Source of the DNA: CAYXBG01 sp964463145 | GTDB taxonomy: Bacteria; Acidobacteriota; UBA6911; RPQK01; CBDAPI01 | Length of the DNA stretch: 20,041 nucleotides | Reading direction: 5' to 3' | NCBI GenBank assembly: GCA_964463145.1 | Contig: CAYXBG010000025.1 | Span: 1 to 20,041 of the forward strand | Part shown: one piece after another, positions 1 through 8,089 of the stretch | How the letters are laid out: each line of letters begins with the position of its first letter | How positions within the stretch are numbered: position 1 is the stretch's first letter | Notes under the pieces: generated by a model | What the model was told of the DNA's origin: nothing | The model's input: the letters and a program-made list of their open reading frames with translations, nothing else | Database searches by the model: none | Position numbers and translations under genes: made by a program

Positions 1-617
1 TGCCAAGCCAAGGTCGTTATGGCAATGCGTGCTGAAGATCGCCTTCTCAGAACTAGGGATCTTCTCGATTAAACTGCGAATCACATTGCCATATTCTTCT
101 GGCACAGCATACCCCACCGTATCGGGAACATTTATAACACTGGCTCCATGCTGGATAGCAGCCTCAAACACCTCCGCTAGGTAATCCAAATCCGACCTCG
201 TGGCATCCTCTGCTGAGAACTCGACTTCATCGCAAAGATCTCGTGCAATCTTGACTGCTTCTATAGACTGCTGCAGAACCTCTGTCCGACTTTTGCGAAG
301 TTTATGTCCGAAGTCGCGATGAAGGTGTGGATACGAGCCTTATAGGCACCTTCCAAAGCTCCCCAGGCAGTCTCGATGTCGGATCTGTTAGCACGAGCTA
401 AGGCGGCGATAGTGGGCTGTCGTACTTCCGCGCAAATGGCACTAACAGCGGCAAAGTCCCCCTCCGATGCGATAGGAAACCCCGCCTCAATAATATCCAC
501 ATTTAGACGCTCAAGCTGCCGTGCCAGCTGCAGTTTTTCATCCAGATTCATCGAGCATCCAGGAGATTGCTCGCCATCCCGCAGAGTGGTATCAAAAATG
601 TGGACCTTTTCGGACAT
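1..617 (-). pseudogene. leuA: 2-isopropylmalate synthase, 5' part, frameshifted and cut by window edge
   Basis: LeuA condenses acetyl-CoA with 2-oxoisovalerate, the first step of leucine synthesis. Residues 9-20 (DTTLRDGEQSPG) are the DRE-TIM metallolyase signature, and IIEAGFP follows near 42-48. This frame runs from ATG 617 to about 307, to residue 104 (ATSD), and would then stop at 261. From 306 to 1 the next frame continues the family sequence without a stop: KLRKSRTEVL, FSAEDATRSDLD, NVPDTVGYAVPEE and the metal-binding HCHNDLGLA at the edge. The family usually reads SDIHLKxKLRKSR at the junction. Here about four codons are missing and the frame shifts by one, consistent with loss of about 13 nt. 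AGGAAG lies just upstream of ATG 617. The gene identity is certain. Whether the shift is a real mutation or a sequence error cannot be told from one copy, so 'pseudogene' is provisional. Confidence 0.85.
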
Positions 618-651
618 AAGTCTTCCTATGCGCCTACAGAAACCAGCTTAG

Positions 652-681
652 ACCGTAGCAGAATCTCCCAACAATCGTCAA
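652..681 (-). promoter_or_regulatory. candidate sigma-70 promoter for leuA
   Basis: Read on the minus strand, TTGACG (676-681) is followed after 18 nt by TACGGT (652-657). Transcription would start near 645, about 28 nt before the leuA ATG at 617. The -35 is good and the -10 is weak. A tandem CTAGGGG repeat lies just upstream at 691-704. I see no T-box or leader-peptide attenuator. Confidence 0.3.
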
Positions 682-734
682 TTTACACAACTAGGGGCTA
701 GGGGGCTACTGATTAGTGAAAAGAATACCACTGT

Positions 735-1958
735 TCATAGTTCTCGGACCGTCTTACTTATCGTCAAAAATACCATCGAAACAGTCGTGAGCAGAATGGC
801 CATAAATCCAATGGCCGTCGCAGGGGATAAAGTATCGGCCATTGTCCCGGCTAAGAGATCCCCAAGAGGCATGCCTCCTCGGAATGAAAGGAAAAATATA
901 CTTGCGACTCTACCTCTCATTTCATCGGTTACGGCTAATTGAACTAGAGAGGTGATCGAGGCAAAAAGCATAATCAGGCAGGTCCCTGCTGCAAATAGAA
1001 GTGCAGATCCTAGAACTAAATTGTTAGTCAAAGAGAACGCTCCCATAAATACTGCCAGTGCTACTTGAGACCACAATGTCAACTGGCCTCGGTTTTTCAA
1101 GCTTGAAAGCCCTGCGTAGAGCAGTGCTCCAACCACTGCCCCTCCCCCTGCAATCGACATCATCCAAGCGTACACGAGTTCGTCCATACCGTAGATATTC
1201 TTGACAAAGACTGGTAACAAAGTAAGTATTGGGACACCACAAAAAGTACTTGCAAAGCCAAGCACCATAAGCTGTATCAGAGATTTTCTCGCGGCTACAA
1301 AACGAAGCCCCTCTCCAATCTGACTAACTACTGAAGCCTCGGTTTTCTGTGGTCGAAAAGCACTTTTTATAAGCAATAGTGAAAAAATTACGGCCAGAAA
1401 AGAAATTCCGTGGAGGAAAAAACAGGCTAAGGTTCCAGCTGCGTAAATCACAATGGAAGCAAGCATGGGTCCTGCCACGCGCGCTAGATTAAATTGGATC
1501 GAATTCAATGCTATAGCATTCGGCATATCATCTCGCCGGACCAGAGTAGGTATTAGCGCATGGTATGCAGGCCCTCCAAAGGCTTGCCCAAGACCTGCTA
1601 CGAAAACCAGGGCCAGGATATGCCATACCTGAATCCATCCCAACAACACCAACAAGGCCAGGCAAAAGGCTGTAGTCATTTGAATGAATTGCGAAAAAAT
1701 CAAAAGTTTCCTGCGATCTATACGGTCTGCCAAAGCCCCACCTACCAGTGAAAAAAGAACCAGTGGGATTTGTGCTAAGAAACTAGATAAACCCAGGTAA
1801 AAAGACTTCCCAGTAAGTTCTAGAACTAACCAGGAGAGTGCTACCTGTTGCATAAAGTTCCCTATTGTGGAGGTAAGAGCTCCGCACCAAAGAACCCGAA
1901 AATCACGGTATCTAAAAGCCCTGAAAGTACGTGAGATCAATCCTTTAGTGACCTTCAT
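735..1958 (-). CDS. MFS transporter, EntS/MFS_3-like exporter
   Basis: A 407-residue inner-membrane protein with about twelve hydrophobic segments. GGALADRIDRR at residues 73-83 is the MFS loop 2-3 motif (G-x-x-x-D-R-x-x-R-R). The opening (FRAFRYRDFRVLWCGALTSTIG) and overall pattern match the group typified by the enterobactin exporter EntS (MFS_3), proton-driven drug or siderophore exporters. Length is normal. It is the last gene of a same-strand row OPT transporter - PqqD-like protein - MFS, with a 72-nt gap from the PqqD-like gene and about 117 nt to leuA. The ribosome binding site is poor (AAGAGA about 7 nt before ATG), so coupling to upstream translation is possible. The substrate cannot be told from sequence. 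Confidence 0.85.
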   Translation of the reverse strand: MKVTKGLISRTFRAFRYRDFRVLWCGALTSTIGNFMQQVALSWLVLELTGKSFYLGLSSFLAQIPLVLFSLVGGALADRIDRRKLLIFSQFIQMTTAFCLALLVLLGWIQVWHILALVFVAGLGQAFGGPAYHALIPTLVRRDDMPNAIALNSIQFNLARVAGPMLASIVIYAAGTLACFFLHGISFLAVIFSLLLIKSAFRPQKTEASVVSQIGEGLRFVAARKSLIQLMVLGFASTFCGVPILTLLPVFVKNIYGMDELVYAWMMSIAGGGAVVGALLYAGLSSLKNRGQLTLWSQVALAVFMGAFSLTNNLVLGSALLFAAGTCLIMLFASITSLVQLAVTDEMRGRVASIFFLSFRGGMPLGDLLAGTMADTLSPATAIGFMAILLTTVSMVFLTISKTVREL

Positions 1959-2030
1959 TGAATCGTCTCTTGAAGCGTCTATGGGTTCACCAACAATTAG
2001 GAGGACTAAAAAATCGTCTAGAAATCAGCA

Positions 2031-2387
2031 CTACAGCTCAATCATTCGGGATCGGAACATCTGATCAACAAAAAGCTTGAGACGGCTTAAAACCTGTTGC
2101 TGGTCCTCTCCTAACTCCTGCCCCAGATCCTCCAAAATCATCATCAAAGAGGTCGCCCCATCCATAGATTTCCATACTGCAGTTCCTATCTTATCCAAAC
2201 GAATTCGGTATTCTGAGATCTTGAACATGCTCCCAATCCTTAGAGCCAGTGGATGATTACCAAATCGGGGCCTGAAAATGATGGCACGATTCTCAGAGTT
2301 AAGTTCCCAACGCAGTAGATGCTTGGGGCAAAGCTCCAAAAAAATTTGTGCTTCAAATTCAGTCAACTCCAACCTCCGAATCACCAT
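2031..2387 (-). CDS. PqqD-like (RRE-fold) protein overlapping the OPT transporter gene
   Basis: A 118-residue soluble protein. Residues about 60-118 match the PqqD pattern: RIRLDKIGTAVWKSMDG, then a helix (ILEDLGQELGED), then a C-terminal RLKLFVDQMFRSRMIEL. PqqD is the winged-helix peptide chaperone of PQQ synthesis, and its fold (RRE) binds leader peptides of ribosomally made, modified peptides. The 60-residue N-terminal region is longer than in PqqD itself and holds RPRFGN. The start lies inside the end of the OPT gene (29-nt overlap), which indicates translational coupling. GAGGAG sits only 2 nt before ATG 2387 but 5 nt before GTG 2384, so GTG may be the true start. No radical SAM enzyme or precursor peptide is seen, so a PQQ role is unlikely. 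The function is unknown. Confidence 0.75.
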   Translation of the reverse strand: MVIRRLELTEFEAQIFLELCPKHLLRWELNSENRAIIFRPRFGNHPLALRIGSMFKISEYRIRLDKIGTAVWKSMDGATSLMMILEDLGQELGEDQQQVLSRLKLFVDQMFRSRMIEL

Positions 2388-4380
2388 TTCTCCTCAAAGA
2401 TTTCATCGGAACCTTCAACAGTATCCAAGCTAAACCAGCAAATCCCAGAAAGCCTAAATACGCATTGGCGTGAAAGAATCCAGGGAGGAAATCGGTTAAT
2501 CCAGGCAACGGATTGACCGACCCTTGCAAATCGACTCCTAGGACTAGAAAAGCTAAGAGCACTGCCATTAGCGCTTCCCCAGCAATAAAACCCGAAGAAA
2601 GGAGGACACCCGAGTTGATTGCCTTCTTTTTCTCACCGGAACTAGCTAACCGCCTACTGAGCACTCTCTCTAAGCTCCAACGGAGTATGCCACCGATAAA
2701 AATGGCCGCTGTAGAATGAAAAGGCAAATAGATACCTACAGCTATCAACATGGGAGAAGGGGCCTTGATTAAGATCAGGGCTATAGCCAAGAACATACCT
2801 GCGATCACTAGAGGCCACGCCATTTCTCCCCCAACAATCCCCTTCGCCAAAAGTGCCATCAGACCCGCTTGAGGCGCAGGCAGTTCATCACTTCCGATTT
2901 CATATACTGCATCCATCGCCATCATCGGGAAGGTCAGTACAATACCTGCTACGAGGACTCCCAAAATCTCACCTATCTCCATTTTCCAGGGAGTACCTCC
3001 CAAGATGTGCCCTACTTTCAAGTCCTGAATCATGTCTCCAGCAATGCCGGCTGCACAGCAGACTACCCCGGCGACTCCTAGCACACCCATAATCCCAGGA
3101 TCACCCGTAACACCTATCATGACCATCAGAATTGCGGAGATGATCAGAGTACTCAGTGTAAGGCCACTGATGGGATTGTTAGAACTACCCAGTAGGCCTA
3201 CCAAATATCCCGCTACAGCGGCAAACAAGAATCCCAGAATTATCATGACGAAAGTTAGTACAAGGGCACCGCTGATTGATCCACTGAAATAGAAATATAG
3301 AAAAAAAAGTGGTACCGACATCAAAGCAATCGCAATGCCCACCTTCTTGAAATCGAGGTCAATTTTTAATCGTGAGACTTCTTCACGCTCGATCTTTCCC
3401 CCATGCAACTGACCTATTGCTTGACGTATCCCGCCAATTAGGGAATTTCTCAGAACGAACAATGTATGAAATGCTGCCACAATCATTGTACCGACTGCTA
3501 ATGGCCGGACCTGCTGCCTCCAAATCTCAATACTCAAATCAATCCAGGAGCCAGTACTGACAATCTGGTTCGAAAGTTGAGGGTTAAGAAATAGACAAAG
3601 AGGCACTAGGAATAACCAGCCTGTTAGGGCTCCTGCAAAGAGAATCGAGCTTATACGAATCCCTACAATGAATCCCACACCTACTAAGGCCGGCGATACC
3701 GCAGCCGATTCAAGCAAAAGCCCTCCCCTGTAGCTGATTGTTTGCCCCAGAACTTGAATCTGAGAAGTTCCGAAAGATACAAATGTCCGCGTATAGCTCG
3801 CTAGAATAGGGATACCATTGCTATTCTTAAGAAATTCCCAGATCCCAGCGATTCCCATAGCCCAGAAAACATAGCCAGCGCCAGTCTGGCCTCCTTGCCC
3901 GGCTTTGACCAACTCCCCAGCAGCCACACTTTCAGGAAAGGGGAGATCGGCTTCTTCAACTAAGGTCCTGCGCAGTACGATCACAAAAAGGACACCCAAA
4001 AGCCCTCCGATTAACATGATCAAAGTACTGTCCCGGTAATTCAATTCATCCCAAACACCGCTAATCACAAAGGCAGGAATTGTAAAAATCGCCCCAGCGA
4101 CAAGGGCCTCTCCTACGGATGCAGTTGTACGCGCGATGTTTTCTTCAAGAATCGAGCCTTTGAATACACGTAATGCGGCCATTGCTACAACAGCAGCTGG
4201 GAAGGTCGCTGCCACTGTTAGACCGGCCTTCATGCCAAGATATGCGTTAGCTGACCCGAGCACAATCGCCATCAAAATTCCGATGAAAACAGCACGGAAT
4301 GTGAGCTCTGGTAACAGGCTGTCGCCTGGTACATAAGGCTTGAATCTATTTTTCGACAAACTTTCCTTAAGTGCTGACAT
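2359..4380 (-). CDS. OPT family oligopeptide transporter
   Basis: A 673-residue polytopic inner-membrane protein. OPT carriers import peptides or metal chelates by proton symport. Family marks are NAYLGMKAGLTVAATFPAAV (45-64), ARTTASVGEALVAGAIF (83-99), LPFPESVAAGELVKA (146-160), SSNNPISGLT (399-408) and GDMIQDLKVGHILGGTP (448-464); the last is the hallmark of the family. Length fits the bacterial OPT group. ATG 4380 is preceded by GGAGGAGG at 9 nt, a strong ribosome binding site, so this start is secure. It heads a row with the overlapping PqqD-like gene and the MFS gene. The substrate is unknown; the overlap with an RRE-type protein hints at a peptide, but that is inference. Confidence 0.92.
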   Translation of the reverse strand: MSALKESLSKNRFKPYVPGDSLLPELTFRAVFIGILMAIVLGSANAYLGMKAGLTVAATFPAAVVAMAALRVFKGSILEENIARTTASVGEALVAGAIFTIPAFVISGVWDELNYRDSTLIMLIGGLLGVLFVIVLRRTLVEEADLPFPESVAAGELVKAGQGGQTGAGYVFWAMGIAGIWEFLKNSNGIPILASYTRTFVSFGTSQIQVLGQTISYRGGLLLESAAVSPALVGVGFIVGIRISSILFAGALTGWLFLVPLCLFLNPQLSNQIVSTGSWIDLSIEIWRQQVRPLAVGTMIVAAFHTLFVLRNSLIGGIRQAIGQLHGGKIEREEVSRLKIDLDFKKVGIAIALMSVPLFFLYFYFSGSISGALVLTFVMIILGFLFAAVAGYLVGLLGSSNNPISGLTLSTLIISAILMVMIGVTGDPGIMGVLGVAGVVCCAAGIAGDMIQDLKVGHILGGTPWKMEIGEILGVLVAGIVLTFPMMAMDAVYEIGSDELPAPQAGLMALLAKGIVGGEMAWPLVIAGMFLAIALILIKAPSPMLIAVGIYLPFHSTAAIFIGGILRWSLERVLSRRLASSGEKKKAINSGVLLSSGFIAGEALMAVLLAFLVLGVDLQGSVNPLPGLTDFLPGFFHANAYLGFLGFAGLAWILLKVPMKSLRRNGDSEVGVD

Positions 4381-4410
4381 GGGAGACAGCCTCCTCCAAT
4401 AAGTTTTTAG

Positions 4411-4440
4411 TTGAGCACTATCTCCGGCATTTAATACTAT
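4411..4440 (+). promoter_or_regulatory. weak candidate promoter for the racemase gene
   Basis: TTGAGC (4411-4416) and TACTAT (4435-4440) are 18 nt apart in the divergent space 4381-4665 between the OPT transporter and the racemase. Each hexamer matches four of six consensus bases. The leader to the racemase would be over 200 nt, so this is only a possibility. I see nothing else clear in this 285-nt space. Confidence 0.2.
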
Positions 4441-4665
4441 TTTCTATACCTACACAAGATAGAGGGACTCTTCAAACTTACCCGGCAAGTTTCAGGAGAA
4501 AACTTGATGGAATGATTATATTCTTCTTGGTACTTTTAGGCAGTCTGAGAACCTATTCAATTGCTCCACTGCTCCACGCCACATTTCGTCGGTCAAAGAT
4601 GAAAACAGCTCTAATTCCCATCTAAATGCAAAACGAAGAGAGGCAGAAGGTTAATGTAAGATTGG

Positions 4666-5457
4666 ATGTCGAATACAAATAGGGGGAAATTAAATTTGCC
4701 AAATACGCCTTGTGAAAGCAACAAAGCCACCGTGGGCGTGCTGGGAGGGATGGGACCTGCTGCTGCCGTTAATTTCTTTAACGAGCTCGTCAAAAGAACA
4801 ACTGCCACACGGGATCAAGAACATTTGAAGATACTGATATTTAACGACCCCACAATACCTGATCGAACGGCTTTTCTTTTGGGTGACGGTGAGTCCCCCA
4901 TTCCTCAACTAGTTGCCGGGGTCAAGTCATTAGAAGAGCAGGGTGCCGACATGATCGCAATCCCCTGCAATACAGCCCACTGTTTTCTAGATAAACTACA
5001 AAAAACAGTCCAAGTACCTATACTCGATATTGTTCAGGAAACAATTGAAAGTCTCAAAAATGCAGGTTCCGACAACAATAAAGTGGGCCTTCTTTCCACA
5101 GCTGCTACTGCGGAACTAGATCTATATGGATCCGCACTCACCAAGGAAGGTTTTTCTCTTCTCCTGCCGGATGAAACCCATCAACAAAAGATCAATGAAG
5201 CAATACGCCTTATCAAATCCTCTGACGATCTAGATTCCGGAAGGAAACTACAGGAGGAAACGCTACAACACCTTCGGAATCAAGGAGTTGGATCCGTCAT
5301 ACTAGGATGCACAGAACTGGGCTTGGTTGAGATCGAATCTCCAGTACCGTTGATAGACTCCCTCAAAGCTCTGGCCGAATCAACCGTTAAACTGGCTACA
5401 CATTGGCCTGTCCAGGACAACGAAAAGGCAAATAAATCTTCCTGGCAAGAGAAATAG
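4666..5457 (+). CDS. aspartate/glutamate racemase family protein
   Basis: A 263-residue cytoplasmic enzyme of the PLP-independent Asp/Glu racemase family, which interconverts L- and D-aspartate (or glutamate) with two cysteines as acid-base pair. Visible are VGVLGGMGPAAAVNFFNELV (23-42), the first catalytic cysteine in IPCNTAH (C101) and the second in ILGCTELGL (C215). The GGMGP opening favours aspartate racemase over MurI. The start is uncertain: ATG 4666 lacks a ribosome binding site, while TTG 4696 (residue 11) has AGGGGG 9 nt upstream, and conserved sequence only begins at residue 22. The TTG start is therefore at least as likely. The gene stands alone between oppositely directed units. 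Confidence 0.88.
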   Translation: MSNTNRGKLNLPNTPCESNKATVGVLGGMGPAAAVNFFNELVKRTTATRDQEHLKILIFNDPTIPDRTAFLLGDGESPIPQLVAGVKSLEEQGADMIAIPCNTAHCFLDKLQKTVQVPILDIVQETIESLKNAGSDNNKVGLLSTAATAELDLYGSALTKEGFSLLLPDETHQQKINEAIRLIKSSDDLDSGRKLQEETLQHLRNQGVGSVILGCTELGLVEIESPVPLIDSLKALAESTVKLATHWPVQDNEKANKSSWQEK

Positions 5458-5625
5458 CTAATTATTCACCTGCCGCGCTTTATCTAGCTTGAGAGACTGG
5501 GCCCCTGTTTGAAACTCATCCAAACCATCCATCATCTTCAGATTGCATTTAATAAAACCATACAGAATCATGACCAGAAGTATCCAAGCACCTATTTTTT
5601 TTAGTCCGTTTGGGTGATCGTCCAT
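5458..5625 (-). CDS. small single-pass membrane protein, hypothetical
   Basis: A 55-residue ORF starting MDDHPNGLKK. It has one hydrophobic stretch (about residues 11-25, IGAWILLVMILYGFI) flanked by lysines, then a polar tail (LDEFQTGAQSLKLDKARQVNN). It lies 97 nt after the ligA stop on the same strand and ends back to back with the racemase stop (5457/5458). The positive-inside flanks and clean polar tail look like a real small membrane protein. No convincing ribosome binding site is seen and I recognise no family. It could be a chance ORF. Confidence 0.4.
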   Translation of the reverse strand: MDDHPNGLKKIGAWILLVMILYGFIKCNLKMMDGLDEFQTGAQSLKLDKARQVNN

Positions 5626-5722
5626 TAACTAGCCCAAAAAGCCGACATTAAAGAGAACTGTAGGATTCTCATTCCGCAAAATACAAGTGCTGTAACTTGC
5701 CAAATTTTCAGTTAATCTGGTC

Positions 5723-7732
5723 TCAGAGAATCTGACCAGCTGCCAATTGTTTAAGTTGCTGCTCACCTATTTCCTCGATCCCCAAACTTCTAGCTTTGGC
5801 CAGCTTTGTTCCAGGATTCTCACCCACCACCACATAATTCGTCTTGAGAGAAACGGACGATACCATTTTCCCACCTTCCGAATGAATCAGTTCTTTGGCC
5901 TGTAGCCGAGTCAAATTTGGTAAAGAGCCCGTTAAAACGAAGGACTGACCTTCTAGCTTCTGACCAACTACTCTCTCAGACTTAAAACATAGTCCTGCTC
6001 TGACCAGTTTTTGCAGAAACTTCTGATTCCGCGGTTGATCCATATAGCTTCGTAAACTTAATCCTATTTCTGGACCGACTCCATCTATCTGACCAATAGC
6101 TTCTAAATCGGCCCGTTTAAGATTATCCAATGAACGGAAATGGTTACTGATCACCCGAGCCAAATTTTCTCCGACATGACGGATGCCCAGGCTGAATAAA
6201 ACACGGGCGAATGATTGATCCTTGCTGGCAGCTATACTCGCTAATAAGTTGCTTATTGACCTCTCCTTGAAACCAGGCAAAATGAGCAGCTGATCAAAAG
6301 TCAGAGAATATAGGTCAGCCGCATCCTCAATCAAATCAAGGTTTATAAGCTTCTCTATCGTCTGTATACCGAGCCCTCTAATATCCATGGCTCCCCGACT
6401 AACAAAATGTTTTATACTTTCCAGACACTTTGCCGAACAGGCAATATTGGTACAGAACGAATTAATTTCCCCCTCGGGTCGAACCAGTTCAGATCCACAC
6501 TCAGGACAGTCGCTAGGATATGAAAATCTGTCCCCCTGTCCCTTTCTTAGGCTTAGAACAGGACCTATCACTTGAGGAATAACGTCCCCTGCCCGCTTGA
6601 CATATACTACATCTCCGATTCGGATATCCTTCTTGCGGATGTCTTCCTCATTGTGTAGGGTCGCCTGCTGCACCCTCACCCCACCTAAAGTTAGAGGCTC
6701 CAGTACAGCATAGGGATTGAGAGCCCCAGTGCGTCCCACGTTGATTCTTATTTCCCGTAGTTTTGTTTGCCCAATCTCTGGTGGAAATTTGTAGGCAATT
6801 GCCCAGCGTGGATCACGTGCAACGGAACCGAGTCGTTCCTGATCAGAAAGATCGTCAACTTTGACTACCACTCCATCAATCTCGTAGCCTAACTCACTCC
6901 TTCGTGACTGGAAATGCTCGCAATAGGCCATTACGGCGGCTAGATTCGAATGCCTTTTATAATGGGGATTGATATCGAAACCCCACTCCTTCATCAGCTC
7001 CAAAACTCTACTTTGAGTCCCTGGGGATATGCCCTCTTGATGACCTAGAGAATAAGGGAAAAATGCAAGTGGACGATCTGCTGCGACATCAGAATCAAGC
7101 TGACGTAGAGCACCTGCTGCTGTATTACGAGGATTAGCATAGGTCTTCTCACCGGCAGCCTCCCGTTCTCGATTGATCTTCTCGAAACCCGCAATAGGCA
7201 AATACACCTCACCGCGCACTTCAACCAAATCAGGTACCCCTCCAGTAGATTTCAAAAAAGATGGTATTGTCGGAATTGTCTTTAAGTTGGCAGTAATATC
7301 TTCCCCAACGCGCCCATTACCTCGGGTCGCTCCACGAACTAGAACACCGTTTCGATAGAGTAACGAGACTGCTGCACCATCAATCTTGAGTTCAGTTACG
7401 TAGATTTTGCAAACATTCCCCAAAATCTTTTCGATACGGCCTCCAAAGTCTCGGAGATCCTCACTCGAAAACGCATTGGCCAAACTGAGCATAGGGCTAA
7501 GATGTTCAACTTTCTGAAACTGGTTGCTAGGATCTGCTCCTATCCTTTGAGTGGGTGAATCTGATACGACCAACTCTGGGTAGAGTCTCTCAAGCTCTAG
7601 AAGTTCATGGTAGAGAAGATCGTATCCTCTATCATCGATCAGGGGCTGGTCGAGCACATAATACCTATGGTTATGCTCCCTCAAGATCCTCGATAATTCA
7701 ATAACTCTCGGACGAGCGTCCTCGATAGACAT
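5723..7732 (-). CDS. ligA: NAD-dependent DNA ligase
   Basis: LigA seals nicks in duplex DNA using NAD+ during replication and repair. The 669-residue length is normal for the family. Domains in order: Ia (HNHRYYVLDQPLIDDRGYDLLY, 20-41, NMN binding); adenylation domain with catalytic K116 in ELKIDG; VEVRGEVYLP near 170-179; EIDGVVVKV near 284-292; AIAYKFPP near 311-318; OB fold with NVGRTGALNP; a zinc finger of C409, C412, C427 and C432; helix-hairpin-helix repeats about 440-580; and a BRCT domain from about 593 with GQSFVLTGSL. The reading frame has a stop four codons upstream, so ATG 7732 is the first possible start. It has no ribosome binding site of its own; instead TATAGT lies 8 nt upstream, and a very short ORF with a strong ribosome binding site ends 1 nt before it. 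All key residues are present. Confidence 0.97.
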   Translation of the reverse strand: MSIEDARPRVIELSRILREHNHRYYVLDQPLIDDRGYDLLYHELLELERLYPELVVSDSPTQRIGADPSNQFQKVEHLSPMLSLANAFSSEDLRDFGGRIEKILGNVCKIYVTELKIDGAAVSLLYRNGVLVRGATRGNGRVGEDITANLKTIPTIPSFLKSTGGVPDLVEVRGEVYLPIAGFEKINREREAAGEKTYANPRNTAAGALRQLDSDVAADRPLAFFPYSLGHQEGISPGTQSRVLELMKEWGFDINPHYKRHSNLAAVMAYCEHFQSRRSELGYEIDGVVVKVDDLSDQERLGSVARDPRWAIAYKFPPEIGQTKLREIRINVGRTGALNPYAVLEPLTLGGVRVQQATLHNEEDIRKKDIRIGDVVYVKRAGDVIPQVIGPVLSLRKGQGDRFSYPSDCPECGSELVRPEGEINSFCTNIACSAKCLESIKHFVSRGAMDIRGLGIQTIEKLINLDLIEDAADLYSLTFDQLLILPGFKERSISNLLASIAASKDQSFARVLFSLGIRHVGENLARVISNHFRSLDNLKRADLEAIGQIDGVGPEIGLSLRSYMDQPRNQKFLQKLVRAGLCFKSERVVGQKLEGQSFVLTGSLPNLTRLQAKELIHSEGGKMVSSVSLKTNYVVVGENPGTKLAKARSLGIEEIGEQQLKQLAAGQIL

Positions 7733-7733
7733 G

Positions 7734-7760
7734 TTAGGCGACTATACCACGACCTGTCAT
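7734..7760 (-). CDS. possible 8-codon leader ORF (uORF) of ligA
   Basis: AAGGAGGT (7765-7772 on the minus strand) is a near-perfect ribosome binding site. Five nt after its GGAGG comes ATG 7760, opening MTGRGIVA and a TAA stop, which leaves one nt before the ligA ATG 7732. The arrangement fits reinitiation or coupled translation of ligA. Alternatively the Shine-Dalgarno match is chance and ligA is read from a leaderless mRNA. Confidence 0.3.
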   Translation of the reverse strand: MTGRGIVA

Positions 7761-7770
7761 TCCTACCTCC

Positions 7771-7799
7771 TTAGATCGGGACCTGGGATCTGCTATGAT
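7771..7799 (+). promoter_or_regulatory. candidate extended -10 promoter for the small CxxC gene
   Basis: TTAGAT (7771-7776), a 17-nt spacer, then TGC-TATGAT (-10 at 7794-7799 with an extended TG). Predicted transcription start is near 7806, almost on ATG 7808, and 74 nt before the alternative GTG 7880. It overlaps, on the other strand, the ribosome binding site of the ligA leader ORF. Confidence 0.4.
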
Positions 7800-7807
7800 G
7801 ATGGTTC

Positions 7808-8026
7808 ATGAATTCGCCCGTTTTCAGTCGATTAAACTTCATGGTAATGTTCCCCTTGCAAGGCAGGACGGCAAATCATGTGCCTCTTATGCACCTCCAC
7901 TCGTTGGCACGCCAACTGATGAATGACGGCGAAGTAATCGAGACCATCGAACACCTTTTCAAATGCTCCCGTTGCCTAGAAAACTACCGCCGAGTTCGTT
8001 CGGGCTACTGCGAAAATGACTATTAA
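7808..8026 (+). CDS. small CxxC protein, anti-sigma zinc-finger-like
   Basis: A 72-residue ORF if read from ATG 7808. The C-terminal part has EVIETIEHLFKCSRCLENYR, which resembles the zf-HC2 pattern (helix, H-L-x-x-C-x-x-C) of anti-sigma factors and other small zinc proteins. A further H-L-H lies near residue 29. From GTG 7880 (residue 25), preceded by AGGACGG at 8 nt, the product would be 48 residues and contain only this part. I prefer GTG 7880 unless the mRNA is leaderless from 7806. No membrane segment or sigma-factor partner is nearby, so an anti-sigma role is doubtful. The DUF1080 lipoprotein gene follows 63 nt later on the same strand. Confidence 0.5.
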   Translation: MNSPVFSRLNFMVMFPLQGRTANHVPLMHLHSLARQLMNDGEVIETIEHLFKCSRCLENYRRVRSGYCENDY

Positions 8027-8089
8027 GTGACCATCTTAGAATTAGTACATGTCTATTTTTGATCTTTGGAAATTCGGAGAGTAAAAGCG

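Noticed and set aside
4371..4625. 84-codon plus-strand ORF in the space before the racemase, with a hydrophobic stretch MIIFFLVLLG
   Set aside because: It starts over the OPT ribosome binding site. The inner ATG has AGGAGA at 12 nt, too far, and the sequence after the hydrophobic part has no protein-like pattern.
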